In this document: positions 9,874 to 19,987 of the stretch, in pieces
How positions within the stretch are numbered: position 1 is the first letter of the stretch
Layout: every line of letters begins with the position of its first letter
Assembly (NCBI RefSeq): GCF_011290365.1
Contig: NZ_CP049786.1
Span: 4,712,001 to 4,776,000, forward strand
Length of the DNA stretch: 64,000 nucleotides
Origin: Leclercia sp. 29361
Lineage (GTDB): Bacteria > Pseudomonadota > Gammaproteobacteria > Enterobacterales > Enterobacteriaceae
Reading direction: 5' to 3'
Notes under the pieces: generated by a model
Databases searched by the model: none
What the model was told of the DNA's origin: nothing
Seen by the model: the letters and a program-made list of their open reading frames with translations, nothing else
Position numbers and translations under genes: made by a program

Positions 9874-9903
9874 ATGTTACGCCAGCAGTCACAGCGGCGT
9901 CAA
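9874..9903 (-). promoter_or_regulatory. Candidate sigma-70 promoter of corA
   Basis: On the minus strand, TTGACG (9898-9903) and TAACAT (9874-9879) are separated by 18 bases, placing transcription start near 9867. It lies between the end of uvrD and the corA leader. Confidence 0.55.
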
Positions 9904-9912
9904 CACGCAACG

Positions 9913-9947
9913 AAACGCTGAAGAACTTTAAATGCCCTTCAGCGTTT
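9913..9947. other. Eleven-bp hairpin after uvrD
   Basis: A perfect inverted repeat AAACGCTGAAG / CTTCAGCGTTT with a 13-base loop lies downstream of uvrD, just upstream of the corA promoter. It is not followed by a T-run on the minus strand, so it may be a weak or Rho-assisted terminator of uvrD. Confidence 0.5.
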
Positions 9948-9990
9948 AAGCCTGGCAGCTTATGAAAAAATAGTGATATTTTTCGGAAAG

Positions 9991-12153
9991 TTACACTGCT
10001 TCGAGCCGGGCGTAAGCGGCCACCAGCCATTTGATCCCCTGCCCCTGGAATGCCACCTGCAGACGGCTGTGTTCCCCGCTGCCTTCCAGATTTACAATCG
10101 TGCCTTCTCCGAATTTGGCGTGGCGGACACGCTGGCCGAGTTTGAAACCGCTGTCGTTTTCTGAGATCGGTGCCCCCAGGCGCTGATGGCTCACCGGACG
10201 GCTGATGCTGGCCCGCAGACGGACCTCTTCCACGCACTCTTCCGGCAGTTCGCCGACAAAACGTGACGGGCGGTGATACACCTCTTTGCCGTACAGACGA
10301 CGGGTTTCGGCATAGGTGAGGGTCAGTTTTTGCATCGCACGGGTCACGCCGACGTAGGCCAGGCGACGCTCCTCTTCCAGACGACCGCCCTCATCCAGCG
10401 ACATCTGGCTCGGGAACATCCCCTCCTCCATGCCGACGATAAACACCTGCGGGAACTCCAGCCCTTTGGCCGAGTGCAGGGTCATCAGTTGGACCGCGTC
10501 CTGCCAGGTGTCGGCCTGCCCTTCGCCCGCTTCCAGCGCGGCATGGGACAGGAACGCCTGAAGCGGCATCAGATCTTCTTCCTCGTCGTTGTAGCTGAAC
10601 TGGCGCGTAGCCGTCACCAGTTCCTCTAAGTTCTCGATACGGGTCTGCCCCTTCTCGCCCTTCTCCTGCTCGTACATCATGCGCAGGCCAGAGTCTTTGA
10701 TCACCCGGTCGGTCTGAACGTGCAGCGGCATATCGGCGGTTTCCTGGGCCAGGGCTTCAATCAGCTCAAGGAAGCGTTGCAGGGCGCTGGCCGCACGACC
10801 GGCGAGGGCCTTCTCCTGCAGCAGCTCGCGACATGCCTGCCACAGGGTCAGCTGGCGATCGCGGGAGGTCTGACGCACCACGTCGAGAGTGCGATCGCCG
10901 ATGCCGCGGGTCGGAGTGTTGACCACGCGCTCAAAGGCCGCGTCATCGTTACGGTTGGCAATCAGGCGCAGATACGACAGCGCGTCTTTGATTTCCTGGC
11001 GTTCGAAGAAGCGCATCCCGCCATAAATGCGGTACGGCATGCTGGCCTGCAGCAGCGCCTCTTCCAGCACGCGCGACTGGGCGTTGCTGCGATAGAGAAT
11101 GGCGCACTTCTCCAGCGCACCGCCGTTGTCCTGCCAGGTTTTGATCCGGTTCACCACGAAGCGGGCTTCATCCAGCTCGTTAAAGGCGCAGTAAAGCGAG
11201 ATCGGCTCGCCGTCGATGCCCTCGGTCCACAGCTTTTTACCCAGACGGCCGTTGTTATTTTCAATCAGGGCGTTAGCCGCGCTCAGGATGTTGTTGGTGG
11301 AGCGGTAATTCTGTTCCAGGCGAATGGTTTCTGCGCCAGGGAAGTCCTTGAGGAAGCGCTGGATGTTCTCCACCTGCGCGCCACGCCAGCCGTAGATCGA
11401 CTGGTCGTCGTCGCCAACGATCATCACCTTGCTGGAGTCGCCCGCCAGCATGCGGATCCACGCGTACTGAATGTTGTTGGTATCCTGGAATTCGTCCACC
11501 AGGATGTTGGTAAAGCGCTCGCGGTAGTGCTGCAGGATATGCGGCTTGTTGAGCCACAGCTCATGGGCACGCAGCAGCAGCTCTGCGAAATCCACCAGCC
11601 CGGCGCGATCGCAGGCCTCCTGATAGGCCTGATAGACCTTCTGCCAGGTCTGCTCAATCGGGTTACCAAAGCTCTGGATATGGTGCGGGCGCAGCCCTTC
11701 GTCTTTCTGGCTGTTGATGTACCACATCGCCTGACGCGGCGGCCACTGCTTCTCATCGAGGTTCATGGCTTTGATCAGGCGCTTCAGCAGGCGCAGCTGA
11801 TCTTCGCTGTCAAGGATCTGAAAATCCTGCGGCAGGTTAGCATCCAGATGGTGCGCACGCAGCAGACGGTGCGCCAGCCCGTGGAAGGTCCCGACCCACA
11901 TGCCGCCCTGGCTGGTGCCCATCAACTGGGCGATACGGTGGCGCATCTCCGCCGCCGCTTTGTTGGTGAAGGTGACCGCCATAATCGAGTACGGCGAGCA
12001 GTTCTCGACGCTCTGCAGCCAGGCGATGCGGTGTACCAGCACGCGTGTCTTACCACTGCCCGCCCCTGCCAGCACCAGCATATTGGTGCGCGTCGCGGCA
12101 ACCGCGTCACGCTGTTTGTCATTAAGGCTGTCGAGCAGGTAAGAAACGTCCAT
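9991..12153 (-). CDS. uvrD: DNA helicase II UvrD
   Basis: A 720-residue superfamily 1A 3'-to-5' helicase used in nucleotide excision repair, mismatch repair and removal of RecA filaments; the length equals E. coli UvrD. Walker A is A-G-A-G-S-G-K-T at 29-36, the Walker B block D-E-F-Q-D-T-N is near 220, and the Q-S-I-Y-G-W-R and V-G-V-T-R-A motifs follow. The C-terminal Tudor-like domain that binds RNA polymerase is present (K-L-G-Q-R-V-R-H-A-K-F-G-E-G-T). The ATG giving M-D-V-S-Y-L-L-D-S-L was chosen over an upstream in-frame start because it restores family length. Transcription is under a LexA box. Confidence 0.97.
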   Translation of the reverse strand: MDVSYLLDSLNDKQRDAVAATRTNMLVLAGAGSGKTRVLVHRIAWLQSVENCSPYSIMAVTFTNKAAAEMRHRIAQLMGTSQGGMWVGTFHGLAHRLLRAHHLDANLPQDFQILDSEDQLRLLKRLIKAMNLDEKQWPPRQAMWYINSQKDEGLRPHHIQSFGNPIEQTWQKVYQAYQEACDRAGLVDFAELLLRAHELWLNKPHILQHYRERFTNILVDEFQDTNNIQYAWIRMLAGDSSKVMIVGDDDQSIYGWRGAQVENIQRFLKDFPGAETIRLEQNYRSTNNILSAANALIENNNGRLGKKLWTEGIDGEPISLYCAFNELDEARFVVNRIKTWQDNGGALEKCAILYRSNAQSRVLEEALLQASMPYRIYGGMRFFERQEIKDALSYLRLIANRNDDAAFERVVNTPTRGIGDRTLDVVRQTSRDRQLTLWQACRELLQEKALAGRAASALQRFLELIEALAQETADMPLHVQTDRVIKDSGLRMMYEQEKGEKGQTRIENLEELVTATRQFSYNDEEEDLMPLQAFLSHAALEAGEGQADTWQDAVQLMTLHSAKGLEFPQVFIVGMEEGMFPSQMSLDEGGRLEEERRLAYVGVTRAMQKLTLTYAETRRLYGKEVYHRPSRFVGELPEECVEEVRLRASISRPVSHQRLGAPISENDSGFKLGQRVRHAKFGEGTIVNLEGSGEHSRLQVAFQGQGIKWLVAAYARLEAV

Positions 12154-12203
12154 TGGGCACCGCCGCAAAGAGGTAATCCGGCGGCCAGTAGCCGCCGGAT
12201 ACA

Positions 12204-12219
12204 CTGTTAATTTATACAG
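12204..12219 (-). promoter_or_regulatory. LexA (SOS) box upstream of uvrD
   Basis: The minus-strand sequence CTGTATAAATTAACAG is a perfect CTGT-N8-ACAG LexA operator. It lies just downstream of the uvrD -10 element, so bound LexA would block initiation, as known for E. coli uvrD. Confidence 0.88.
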
Positions 12220-12230
12220 AACTACTGGTG

Positions 12231-12258
12231 ATTATATCAGCGTGGTGAGGGATGCCAA
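12231..12258 (-). promoter_or_regulatory. Sigma-70 promoter of uvrD
   Basis: TTGGCA (12253-12258) and a consensus TATAAT (12231-12236) on the minus strand with a 16-base spacer. The -35 lies inside the 3' end of yigB. Confidence 0.75.
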
Positions 12259-12948
12259 CCGTGAAATTTCGATGTGCGGCAGCAGGCGGCTGTCGGCGGT
12301 CTGCATCAGATCGGCCTTTTCCGGCTTGATCCAGCAGGCCTGCATCCCGCAGCGGATCGCCCCTGCGACGTCGGTGGTCAGGTCATCGCCCACGTGAAGA
12401 ATTTCGCCCAGCGGCAGGCTGAGCTTCTCCGCCGCCAGATGGTACATATCGTTGAACGGCTTGGAGCGCCCGTGCGGGCCTGCGCGCAGCACAAACTCGA
12501 AGTAGTCACCCAGGCCGAACAGCTCTGGCTGGGCGTTGCCGTTGGTGATAGCCACCAGCGGCCACTTCTCTGCCAGTTTCGCCAGGGTATCGTGGGTCTC
12601 CTGCGGGACGTCGATGCGACTGCGCCACTGGGCAAAGTGCGCCATCGAGGCTTCCGCGCCCAGGGCGGCTTCGGCGGCGCTCAGGCCGGCGTTGAGCATC
12701 GCTTGCTCCACGGCACGGCGACGCCATTCGGTGACGTCGTGATAGATTTCTGGCTCGGTTTGCCGTAACGCCTGGCGCAGACGATGGAACTCTTTATTTT
12801 CCAGCGTTTTTAACGCCGGGTGGTAATTTTGCACAAACGTCAGCGCTTCCTGCTCGGTTCGCAGGATCACCTCGCGGTTGTCGTAAAGGGTGTCATCGAG
12901 GTCGAACGTCAGTGCTGAGATGTGGCCTAATGGACGATAAAAACGCAT
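12232..12948 (-). CDS. yigB: HAD phosphatase YigB (riboflavin pathway)
   Basis: A 238-residue HAD-superfamily phosphatase. Motif I D-L-D-D-T-L-Y-D is at about 16-23 and motif [10 protein letters not shown] near 190. E. coli YigB dephosphorylates FMN and 5-amino-6-(5-phosphoribitylamino)uracil, the missing phosphatase step in riboflavin synthesis. It is last in the dapF-yigA-xerC-yigB operon: its ATG overlaps the xerC stop by one base (TAATG), implying translational coupling. The uvrD promoter begins within its last codons. Confidence 0.92.
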   Translation of the reverse strand: MRFYRPLGHISALTFDLDDTLYDNREVILRTEQEALTFVQNYHPALKTLENKEFHRLRQALRQTEPEIYHDVTEWRRRAVEQAMLNAGLSAAEAALGAEASMAHFAQWRSRIDVPQETHDTLAKLAEKWPLVAITNGNAQPELFGLGDYFEFVLRAGPHGRSKPFNDMYHLAAEKLSLPLGEILHVGDDLTTDVAGAIRCGMQACWIKPEKADLMQTADSRLLPHIEISRLASLTTLI

Positions 12949-13850
12949 TATTTCCCCCGTTTGGCGCGTGGATGCGCCGCGTCGTACACCGAGGCAAGGT
13001 GTTGAAAATCAAGATGGGTATAGATTTGGGTGGTGGACAAATTGGCGTGGCCCAGCAGCTCCTGCACCCCACGCAAATCACCGCTGGACTCCAGCATGTG
13101 GGTGGCGAATGAGTGGCGCAGTTTATGCGGATGAACATGGCTGTTCAGCCCCTGCTTGATCCCCCACTCGGCAAAGCGTTTTTGCACATTACGCGCCGAG
13201 ATGCGCTTCCCGAGCTTCGAGAGAAACAGCGCATTGTCTTCGGTGCCAAACAGCCCGCGCAGATCGAGCCAGTGCTCAATCCACGCCACGGCGTTGCGGC
13301 CAATGGGCAGGCGGCGCTCTTTACTGCCTTTGCCCATCACCCATACTTCACCAGTGTCCAGATCGAGGTGTTTGATATCGAGGTTCACCAGCTCGGAAAG
13401 ACGTAACCCCGCGCCGTACATCACCTCCAGCATCGCCCGATCGCGCACCGCCAGCGGATCGTTAAGATCGATATCCAGCAGGCGGTTCACGTCATCGACG
13501 TCGATATTTTTTGGCAGATGGCGCGGCGCTTTTGGCGCGGCGATCCCTTTGGCCGGGTTGGCGTTGAGCTCGCCCTGACTTACCAGCCAGTCGAAGAAGC
13601 TGCGCAGGGCCGACAGACGCAGCGCGAGGCTGGCAGGACCAAGCCCTTTCCGGCGGCTGCGTACGGCAAAGGCGCGTATCGTGGCGGCATCACACTGCTG
13701 CCAGCTCTTCAGGCCGATCTCGTCAGCCAGCTGCATGATGGCATCAAGCTGACGCTGATAGTTGACCAGGGTGATCGGGCTGAGCTGGCGCTCAACGCCC
13801 AGATAGCGCAGAAAACGCGTGACGGCAGGGGCCAGCAGAGCATCGGTCAT
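12948..13850 (-). CDS. xerC: Tyrosine recombinase XerC
   Basis: A 300-residue site-specific recombinase that acts with XerD at dif to resolve chromosome dimers. All catalytic residues are visible: Arg150, Lys174, His242, Arg245, His268 and the nucleophile Tyr277, in the contexts G-A-G-L-R-L-S, H-K-L-R-H-S and [12 protein letters not shown]. The N-terminal SAM-like core-binding domain precedes them. It is an ordinary chromosomal housekeeping recombinase, not an integron or phage integrase, as its place between yigA and yigB shows. It overlaps yigA by four bases. Confidence 0.97.
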   Translation of the reverse strand: MTDALLAPAVTRFLRYLGVERQLSPITLVNYQRQLDAIMQLADEIGLKSWQQCDAATIRAFAVRSRRKGLGPASLALRLSALRSFFDWLVSQGELNANPAKGIAAPKAPRHLPKNIDVDDVNRLLDIDLNDPLAVRDRAMLEVMYGAGLRLSELVNLDIKHLDLDTGEVWVMGKGSKERRLPIGRNAVAWIEHWLDLRGLFGTEDNALFLSKLGKRISARNVQKRFAEWGIKQGLNSHVHPHKLRHSFATHMLESSGDLRGVQELLGHANLSTTQIYTHLDFQHLASVYDAAHPRAKRGK

Positions 13851-14554
13851 ACGCGTTCAATCCAGCGCTCCAGCAGCTCGGGCAGCATCTGCGCGATCTC
13901 CTGTATCAGCTGTGTTCCTTGTCCCTGCTGATAGTGCTGCGGGTCGCGGCTGGTGAACAACATCACGCCGAGATCGCCATCGCGTCCCATCAGCGACATC
14001 GCCACTGAACCAATAGCTTTGGCCTCCGGCAGGACCACCAGCAGTTCCGGGCCATTCAGCGGCCCAAGATAGTGGTTCTCACATCCCATACGCTGAATGC
14101 GCACCGGCTCAAACGCCTGACGGTTTAACGCCAGATGGGTAAACCCGGAAGGTGCACCGATGCGCCAGCGATCCGGGAACAGGCGCAGGGTTGCCCCGGC
14201 CAGCCCCAGCTCGCGTGCCCAGCGATGCAAACGAAGCAGAAATTCGTCCAGGCTGCTGGCCGAGGCCAGTCGCGACTGCAGGTGCAGCAGACGCTGGAAC
14301 AGGCCCTCATTACTGGTAGCCTGCTCCATCAGCAGCGAGATGTTCTCTTCAAGATGGTTGATATGATTGCGCGAACGCGCCATATGCCATTCGACCAGCG
14401 AGACCGTCCCACGAATTGGATGCGGCACGCGCATCTCTTCAACGACGCGTGCATTGCGAATGAAAAACTCAGGATGGCGCAGCAGATAATCAACAACCGC
14501 CCGGTCGTCCATCTCCGTCAGCGTTTCCTGCAGTTCTTCTCCTGGTTGTTTCAT
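13847..14554 (-). CDS. yigA: DUF484 family protein YigA
   Basis: A 235-residue cytosolic protein of the DUF484 family, which is GAF-like. The N-terminal segment [10 protein letters not shown] is typical, a helical stretch follows at about 60-100, and the remainder resembles a GAF sensor fold. Its molecular role is unknown. The conserved position between dapF and xerC, with four-base overlaps on both sides, is the main clue and says only that it is translated with them. Confidence 0.9.
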   Translation of the reverse strand: MKQPGEELQETLTEMDDRAVVDYLLRHPEFFIRNARVVEEMRVPHPIRGTVSLVEWHMARSRNHINHLEENISLLMEQATSNEGLFQRLLHLQSRLASASSLDEFLLRLHRWARELGLAGATLRLFPDRWRIGAPSGFTHLALNRQAFEPVRIQRMGCENHYLGPLNGPELLVVLPEAKAIGSVAMSLMGRDGDLGVMLFTSRDPQHYQQGQGTQLIQEIAQMLPELLERWIERV

Positions 14555-15375
14555 AGATGGATAAACCCGTCGTAGACTTGTGTTGCCGGGCCCGTCATAT
14601 ACAGCGGCTGGCCCGGGCCTTTCCAGGCGATATCAAGACGGCCGCCTGGTAAATCCACGCGTACCTCTTCCGCCAGTAAACCTTGTGCAATCCCCACCGC
14701 GACGGCCGCGCAGGCACCGCTGCCGCACGCCTGCGTCTCGCCTGCCCCGCGTTCAAAGACGCGCAGACGGATGTGCTCGCGAGTGATGACCTGCATAAAT
14801 CCAATATTGGCGCGCTCAGGGAAACGTTCATGGCTTTCCAGCACCGGACCGAGCGTCTCAACGGGCGCGGTCGCGACGTCATCAACCTGAATCACGCAGT
14901 GCGGGTTCCCCATGGAGACCACGCCGCATAAGACTGTCTGCTCCGCGACGCGCATGATATAGGTCTTTTCCGCTTTGTTGGCGCGGAACGGCACCTGCGA
15001 CGGCTCGAAGTTCGGCTCGCCCATATTCACGCGCACCAGCTCGTCGTCGGTAACGCTCAGCACCATGCGTCCATTGGCGGTACTGACGCGGATATCGCGC
15101 TTGTTGGTCAGCCCCTTCAGCCGGACAAAGCGGGCAAAACAGCGCGCACCGTTGCCACACTGGGAGACTTCGCTACCGTCAGCATTAAAGATGCGGTAGT
15201 GAAAATCGAGATCCGGATCGTAGGGCGGCTCAACCACCAGCAGCTGATCAAAGCCTACGCCGAGATGCCGATCGGCCAGACGGCGGATCAGCTCCGGAGA
15301 AAAGAAGACATTCTGCGTTACCGCGTCGACGACCATAAAATCATTGCCAAGGCCATGCATTTTAGAGAACTGCAT
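14551..15375 (-). CDS. dapF: Diaminopimelate epimerase DapF
   Basis: A 274-residue PLP-independent epimerase converting LL- to meso-diaminopimelate for lysine and peptidoglycan. The two catalytic cysteines are Cys73 (Q-C-G-N-G-A-R-C) and the one in Q-A-C-G-S-G-A-C near 217. Two ATG codons stand in tandem; the second was chosen because it gives the E. coli length and N-terminus M-Q-F-S-K-M. It overlaps yigA by four bases and lies 32 bases after lptM, suggesting one lptM-dapF-yigA-xerC-yigB transcript. Confidence 0.96.
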   Translation of the reverse strand: MQFSKMHGLGNDFMVVDAVTQNVFFSPELIRRLADRHLGVGFDQLLVVEPPYDPDLDFHYRIFNADGSEVSQCGNGARCFARFVRLKGLTNKRDIRVSTANGRMVLSVTDDELVRVNMGEPNFEPSQVPFRANKAEKTYIMRVAEQTVLCGVVSMGNPHCVIQVDDVATAPVETLGPVLESHERFPERANIGFMQVITREHIRLRVFERGAGETQACGSGACAAVAVGIAQGLLAEEVRVDLPGGRLDIAWKGPGQPLYMTGPATQVYDGFIHL

Positions 15376-15407
15376 CATTTACTCCATTGCGCGGTTCGCA
15401 ACGCGCG

Positions 15408-15611
15408 TCAGTAATTTACCTGGCTTGGGCCGCCATTATCGCCGCGATCGTTACGATCTGGCATGGTGGTTTGTACGGGGCTTTGCGCTTTTTTGGTCGG
15501 TGGCGGCGCGGTCTTATCTGCCGGTGGGAAATAGAGCGGCCCTTTCAGACCACAGCCACTCAGGCTAAACAGTGCGAGGAGAACGGCAAGCGTTCCAAAA
15601 ACGTTTTTCAT
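15408..15611 (-). CDS. lptM: LPS-assembly lipoprotein LptM (YifL)
   Basis: A 67-residue lipoprotein. The signal peptide ends in the lipobox L-S-G-C with the lipidated Cys at residue 20, followed by the conserved G-L-K-G-P-L-Y-F-P-P and a Pro-rich, low-complexity tail. LptM stabilises disulphide maturation of the LptD/LptE outer-membrane machine in E. coli. In-frame starts upstream were rejected since they would precede the signal peptide. It heads the dapF operon and is divergent from cyaY. Confidence 0.92.
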   Translation of the reverse strand: MKNVFGTLAVLLALFSLSGCGLKGPLYFPPADKTAPPPTKKAQSPVQTTMPDRNDRGDNGGPSQVNY

Positions 15612-15750
15612 TATCAGGTTGCCTGTAAGTTCATGCTTTCTGTTTTCTATCATCGCAGGAGAAGACACAAAAGCAAGAGTTTGCCGCTAACCTGCAACCG
15701 GAATTATTTAGCGTTATACTGCCGCCATCACGAAAAACAGGAACAGAACC

Positions 15751-16071
15751 ATGAATGACAGTGAATTCCATCGCCTTGCCGATAACCTGTGGCAAACCAT
15801 CGAAGAGCGTCTTGACGACTGGGATGGCGACAGCGACATCGATTGTGAAATCAACGGCGGCGTGCTGACCTTAAGCTTCGAAAACGGCAGCAAGATCATT
15901 ATTAACCGTCAGGAACCGCTTCACCAGGTGTGGCTGGCCACTAAACAGGGCGGCTACCATTTCGATCTGAAGGGCGACGAGTGGATTTGCGATCGCAGCG
16001 GTGAAGCGTTCTGGGATCTGCTGGAGCAGGCCGCGACCGCGCAGTCAGGTGAGGAAGTGAGTTTCAGGTAG
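15751..16071 (+). CDS. cyaY: Frataxin-like iron protein CyaY
   Basis: A 106-residue bacterial frataxin that binds iron and modulates IscS in iron-sulphur cluster assembly. The acidic first helix ([14 protein letters not shown]) forms the iron-binding ridge, and the Q-V-W-L-A strand and C-terminal helix with W-D-L-L are family hallmarks. It is divergent from lptM and converges on cyaA, with a REP pair between. Confidence 0.96.
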   Translation: MNDSEFHRLADNLWQTIEERLDDWDGDSDIDCEINGGVLTLSFENGSKIIINRQEPLHQVWLATKQGGYHFDLKGDEWICDRSGEAFWDLLEQAATAQSGEEVSFR

Positions 16072-16078
16072 TTTTGTT

Positions 16079-16152
16079 GCCCGGTGGCGGCTACGCCTTA
16101 CCGGGCCTACAAGGGCTCGAACCGTAGGCCGGATAAGCAAAGCGCATCCGGC
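16079..16152. repeat. REP pair (BIME) between cyaY and cyaA
   Basis: Two inverted REP units, 16079-16110 and 16124-16152, between the convergent ends of cyaY and cyaA. They may stabilise mRNA 3' ends; the units differ slightly from each other. Confidence 0.88.
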
Positions 16153-16160
16153 TCAGCGAC

Positions 16161-18701
16161 TCAGGAGAAATACTGCTGCAACAGCGGTGTCGCATCCTGA
16201 TTGGCCGGTGCGGCGGCAATCACCTGGGTGCGGAACGGGATCACCTGCGCACGACCATCAACCTTCACAATCTGGTAGAACTGCGGCAGGTTGAAGTTGA
16301 TAAAGCTTGAGCCGTAGGTGAAGCGGTCATGCGAAGACGAGTAGAAGCGGCTGACGTCGCGCACCAGCTCCTCTTTGCTACCTTCACAGTGGTGATACAC
16401 TTCGGCGCGGTTGGTTTCATCAAGAATGTAGATATTGAAACCGGCATCATCGCCCGACTCTTCAAAGAAGAACTGAATAATCCCTTCGCTGGCAAAGCCA
16501 TCCACCACCTGCGGCAGTTTGACGTGGTTGGTCTCAACCTGTACCGACAGACCATGCAGTTTGTTGTGGGAAATGGCGCCATAAAACTCGATGGCGTTTT
16601 CCAGCTTCTGCACTGAAACGTTCAGACGCTCAAAGAACAGACCCCAGGTCTGGCCGGAGACGCGCAGCGCTTTAAAGCGCCCGGTTTCCTGGCGGGTGCT
16701 GGAGAGACGCAGATCGATACACTCGGAGACCAGCTGCTGTACGCGGGTACGGATCAGGCCGCGCAGATGCTGGCTGTAACAGAACACCTCAACGCTGTCC
16801 GGCGGAGCGGCATCCTGGTGCATCTTGCCGAGAATGGTTTTCAGCGCTTCGATCATCGCCTGCTCGCCGTTGAAGTGCAGCGTACGCACTTCGTTCCACG
16901 AGTTGCGGTAGAGCAGATCGACGCTGCCCACCAGGCAGTTTTGCTGCTCGCCAAAGCTGAACACATCCAGCTTACGGAAATCGAAATGCACCACCTGATT
17001 GCGGAACGCCGCCGTCGGGTCATATTCCAGGTTGACGATAATCGCCAGATGGCGAATTTCGCACGGGCTGTAGAGCGCTTTCGGCGTCGGCGCAGGCAGG
17101 CGCAGCGGGAAGTGGTGCGACACGTCCGCGACCATCTCCTGCAGTTTGGCGAGATCGACGATCTCATTGCCCTTAATAAACAGGCGAGTACGTGACGTCA
17201 GCAGGCCATTAAACCAGGCCCAGGCCACCAGCTTGTTCAGATAGCGGTTATATTCCAGCGGCTGATGGCTGATGATCGAGTCCATGCTTGGCGCACGGTT
17301 GTACAGATACCACCCGGTGCGGTTCGCGCGGCCCGGCGGCACATAGATAAAGGTCAGGTTTGGTTCAGACAGGTCCGGCGAAATCTGTGGGTTCACCAGC
17401 GTCACTTTACCGGGCAGCGCTTCAAACGCGGCATACAGTTTACGGGTCAAAACACCGATATCCTGCGGGCTGGCGGAAACGCTGAGGTTGTTGCGACGGG
17501 CAAAGCGGATCAGGTTACGGTAGCTCTGCATCATGGCATCGAGCAGTTCGTTGTGGGCTTCACGCACCTGATCGATCTTCCAGTTGGCGCGGTTATCGAG
17601 CATCGACAGACGCTCTTCGTCCCATCCCCACTCTTTGACTAACTGACTGACCACTTCACGACGCCAGCCGACGCATGCGCGTTCGCGGCTGAGCTTTTCA
17701 CAGACTTTGAGGTAGAAACATCGACGGACCAGATCCAGACGGGTCGGATCGTCGATGGCTTTCAGGTATTCAGTGACGCGCTCGAGCATCATGCAGTAGG
17801 CATCCAGACCGAAAGAGACGATCTCGCCATCATGCAGACGCTGTTTAATGTCTTTCGCCAGCAGGCGCGGCGTCGGGTATTCCCACGAGTAGGCTTCAAG
17901 CAGCAGCGTTTTCAGCACCGCTTTGTACGGGGAATCGATACTTTTATACAGCTGCCACAGGCTCGCACCGAAATACTCTTCGGCAGACAGCGAACTCAGG
18001 CCGCCCAGATCCAGCCACTCGTTTGGCGTCAGGACCCCCTGGGCGTAGAGCTTCATGACGTAATCGTCGTAATGCTCTTCTTCGTCACACGGCACCATAC
18101 TCCAGAGAATACGCTTCCCGGCCAGGCGCACCGCGGTACGGTAAAACTCATCCAGCAACAAGATGTGCTGCGTCGAGCCGCAGTCCTCACCACCCAGACT
18201 GCCGCTTTCATTATGGCGGAAACGGTTTTCATCAATCAGGAAGAAGCTCACTTCCACACCGAGCGAGGCCGCCCAGCTCTCCAGCAGGCTGCATTTACGC
18301 TGCAGCAGCTGACGCTCGTCGTTATCGAGCCAGGATTGATGGCAGACCCAGATATCCAGATCCGAGGAACAGCTTTGCCCTACCGAAGAGGTACTGCCCA
18401 TGGTATAGACGCCGGTGATCGGCAGTTCCCCTTTCGGGGACTCCTGCGGCGGCATGCCACGGTAGAGCTCCAGCTCTTTCAGGTAGTGTTCTTGGGTTTC
18501 ATCAGGCGTGAAAAGGCAGATGCCCTGGGGAACGTTACCGTCGAGGTAACCCGGCATCAGTGGGTGGTGATAGTGCAACAATGTCGGCAGAAGACTGTAA
18601 ACCTGCTGGAAAGCAGGACCCATCGCAGCAAGCGCGCGATCGACACGCAGTTGGTTGATGGCATCCAGTCTCTGTTTCAGAGTCTCAATATAGAGGTACA
18701 A
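16161..18701 (-). CDS. cyaA: Class I adenylate cyclase CyaA
   Basis: An 846-residue class I adenylate cyclase making cAMP for CRP. The N-terminal catalytic half holds the nucleotidyltransferase motif [17 protein letters not shown] at about 102-118; the C-terminal half is the regulatory domain linked to the glucose PTS. The start codon is TTG, as in E. coli, where the rare codon limits expression. It is two residues shorter than the E. coli protein. It is divergent from hemC, and a CRP-like site lies upstream, giving negative feedback in E. coli. Confidence 0.96.
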   Translation of the reverse strand: MYLYIETLKQRLDAINQLRVDRALAAMGPAFQQVYSLLPTLLHYHHPLMPGYLDGNVPQGICLFTPDETQEHYLKELELYRGMPPQESPKGELPITGVYTMGSTSSVGQSCSSDLDIWVCHQSWLDNDERQLLQRKCSLLESWAASLGVEVSFFLIDENRFRHNESGSLGGEDCGSTQHILLLDEFYRTAVRLAGKRILWSMVPCDEEEHYDDYVMKLYAQGVLTPNEWLDLGGLSSLSAEEYFGASLWQLYKSIDSPYKAVLKTLLLEAYSWEYPTPRLLAKDIKQRLHDGEIVSFGLDAYCMMLERVTEYLKAIDDPTRLDLVRRCFYLKVCEKLSRERACVGWRREVVSQLVKEWGWDEERLSMLDNRANWKIDQVREAHNELLDAMMQSYRNLIRFARRNNLSVSASPQDIGVLTRKLYAAFEALPGKVTLVNPQISPDLSEPNLTFIYVPPGRANRTGWYLYNRAPSMDSIISHQPLEYNRYLNKLVAWAWFNGLLTSRTRLFIKGNEIVDLAKLQEMVADVSHHFPLRLPAPTPKALYSPCEIRHLAIIVNLEYDPTAAFRNQVVHFDFRKLDVFSFGEQQNCLVGSVDLLYRNSWNEVRTLHFNGEQAMIEALKTILGKMHQDAAPPDSVEVFCYSQHLRGLIRTRVQQLVSECIDLRLSSTRQETGRFKALRVSGQTWGLFFERLNVSVQKLENAIEFYGAISHNKLHGLSVQVETNHVKLPQVVDGFASEGIIQFFFEESGDDAGFNIYILDETNRAEVYHHCEGSKEELVRDVSRFYSSSHDRFTYGSSFINFNLPQFYQIVKVDGRAQVIPFRTQVIAAAPANQDATPLLQQYFS

Positions 18702-19045
18702 GACGTATCGCCTGATGTTCAGAAAGCACTAATCCTCACCAGGACCGAGGATTACGCGTTCACAGTATTTCGAAAGTAACCGTCGCCCTTTTTCGCCCTT
18801 ATCTTTATGGTCTCGGAGACGAAAAAATGGTCTAAAACGTGATCAATTTAACACCTTGCCGTTTGACCGTAAAGAAAGATGCGCTACATACAAGTGTAGC
18901 ACCGTTCTGTACGTGTAAATTCCTGAATACGGCAGCAGGCAACCTCTCTCGCTGCCCTGTCCTGAACCCCTCAACGTCCGTAAACCTGACACTCCCAGGA
19001 CAACAATGTTAGGATGGTCAGTAGATGATTAAGACGGTAACAAGC
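18702..19045. promoter_or_regulatory. cyaA/hemC divergent control region
   Basis: No gene is seen here. The region holds the cyaA promoter with its CRP site, annotated separately. A possible hemC promoter has TTGACC at 18863-18868 and TACATA at 18885-18890, 16-base spacing. An 18-base perfect hairpin (GCTACA-N6-TGTAGC) lies at 18883-18900 and overlaps that -10. Confidence 0.5.
18835..18856 (-). promoter_or_regulatory. CRP-cAMP site upstream of cyaA
   Basis: The minus strand reads TGTTA-N6-TCACG, matching the CRP consensus TGTGA-N6-TCACA at eight of ten positions. It occupies the position of the CRP site in the E. coli cyaA P2 promoter, where CRP-cAMP represses. Confidence 0.7.
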
Positions 19046-19987
19046 ATGTTAGACAATGTTTTAAGAATTGCCACACGCCAGAGCCCCCTCGCGCTATGGC
19101 AGGCACATTATGTGAAGCAGCGCCTCGAAGCCTGCCATGCGGGCCTGCGTGTTGAGCTGGTGCCGATGGTGACGCGCGGCGATGTCATTCTTGATACACC
19201 GCTGGCAAAAGTGGGCGGTAAAGGCCTGTTCGTCAAAGAGCTGGAGCTGGCCCTGCTTGAGGATCGCGCCGATATCGCCGTCCACTCCATGAAGGACGTG
19301 CCGGTTGATTTCCCTGAGGGGCTGGGCCTGGTCACCATTTGCGAGCGCGACGATCCGCGCGATGCCTTTGTGTCAAACCGCTACGACTCGCTGGAAGCCC
19401 TGCCCCAGGGCAGCATCGTTGGCACGTCAAGTTTACGCCGCCAGTGTCAGCTGGCCGAGTCGCGCCCGGATCTGGTGATCCGCTCGCTGCGCGGTAACGT
19501 CGGTACCCGTCTTGGCAAGCTGGATAACGGTGAGTACGACGCCATCATTCTGGCGGTTGCCGGTCTGAAACGCCTGGATCTGGAGTCACGCATTAAGGTG
19601 GCATTGCCTCCGGAGCAGTCGCTGCCGGCCGTGGGCCAAGGCGCGGTGGGCATTGAGTGCCGCCTCGACGATACCCGCACCCATGCGCTGCTGGCACCGC
19701 TCAATCACCATGAGACCGCGATCCGCGTCCAGGCCGAGCGCGCCATGAACACCCGCCTTGAAGGGGGATGCCAGGTTCCGATTGGCAGCTATGCTGAATT
19801 AATTGATGGCGAACTGTGGCTGCGTGCGCTGGTTGGCGCGCCGGACGGTTCGCAGATGGTGCGCGGCGAACGTCGTGGTCATCCCCAGGATGCAGAACAG
19901 CTGGGTATTTCCCTGGCAGAAGAGCTATTGAACAACGGCGCCCGTGAAATTCTTGCGGAAGTCTATAATGGAGAACCCCCGGCATGA
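19046..19987 (+). CDS. hemC: Porphobilinogen deaminase HemC
   Basis: A 313-residue hydroxymethylbilane synthase that joins four porphobilinogens. Cys242 in E-G-G-C-Q-V-P is the dipyrromethane cofactor attachment site and Asp84 in S-M-K-D is the catalytic aspartate. An ATG seven codons earlier (19025) is also in frame and has an AGGA upstream; I use the later one because it begins [10 protein letters not shown] as in E. coli. It is first in hemCDXY and overlaps hemD by four bases. Confidence 0.95.
   Translation: MLDNVLRIATRQSPLALWQAHYVKQRLEACHAGLRVELVPMVTRGDVILDTPLAKVGGKGLFVKELELALLEDRADIAVHSMKDVPVDFPEGLGLVTICERDDPRDAFVSNRYDSLEALPQGSIVGTSSLRRQCQLAESRPDLVIRSLRGNVGTRLGKLDNGEYDAIILAVAGLKRLDLESRIKVALPPEQSLPAVGQGAVGIECRLDDTRTHALLAPLNHHETAIRVQAERAMNTRLEGGCQVPIGSYAELIDGELWLRALVGAPDGSQMVRGERRGHPQDAEQLGISLAEELLNNGAREILAEVYNGEPPA

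Noticed and set aside
10720-12210. A 496-codon open frame opposite uvrD
   Set aside because: Antisense shadow of uvrD. Composition (many His, Gln, Arg, Val) is that of a reversed coding strand.
12948-13850. Tyrosine recombinase as a sign of an integron or phage
   Set aside because: It is housekeeping XerC inside the conserved dapF-yigA-xerC-yigB operon; no attachment sites or cassettes surround it.
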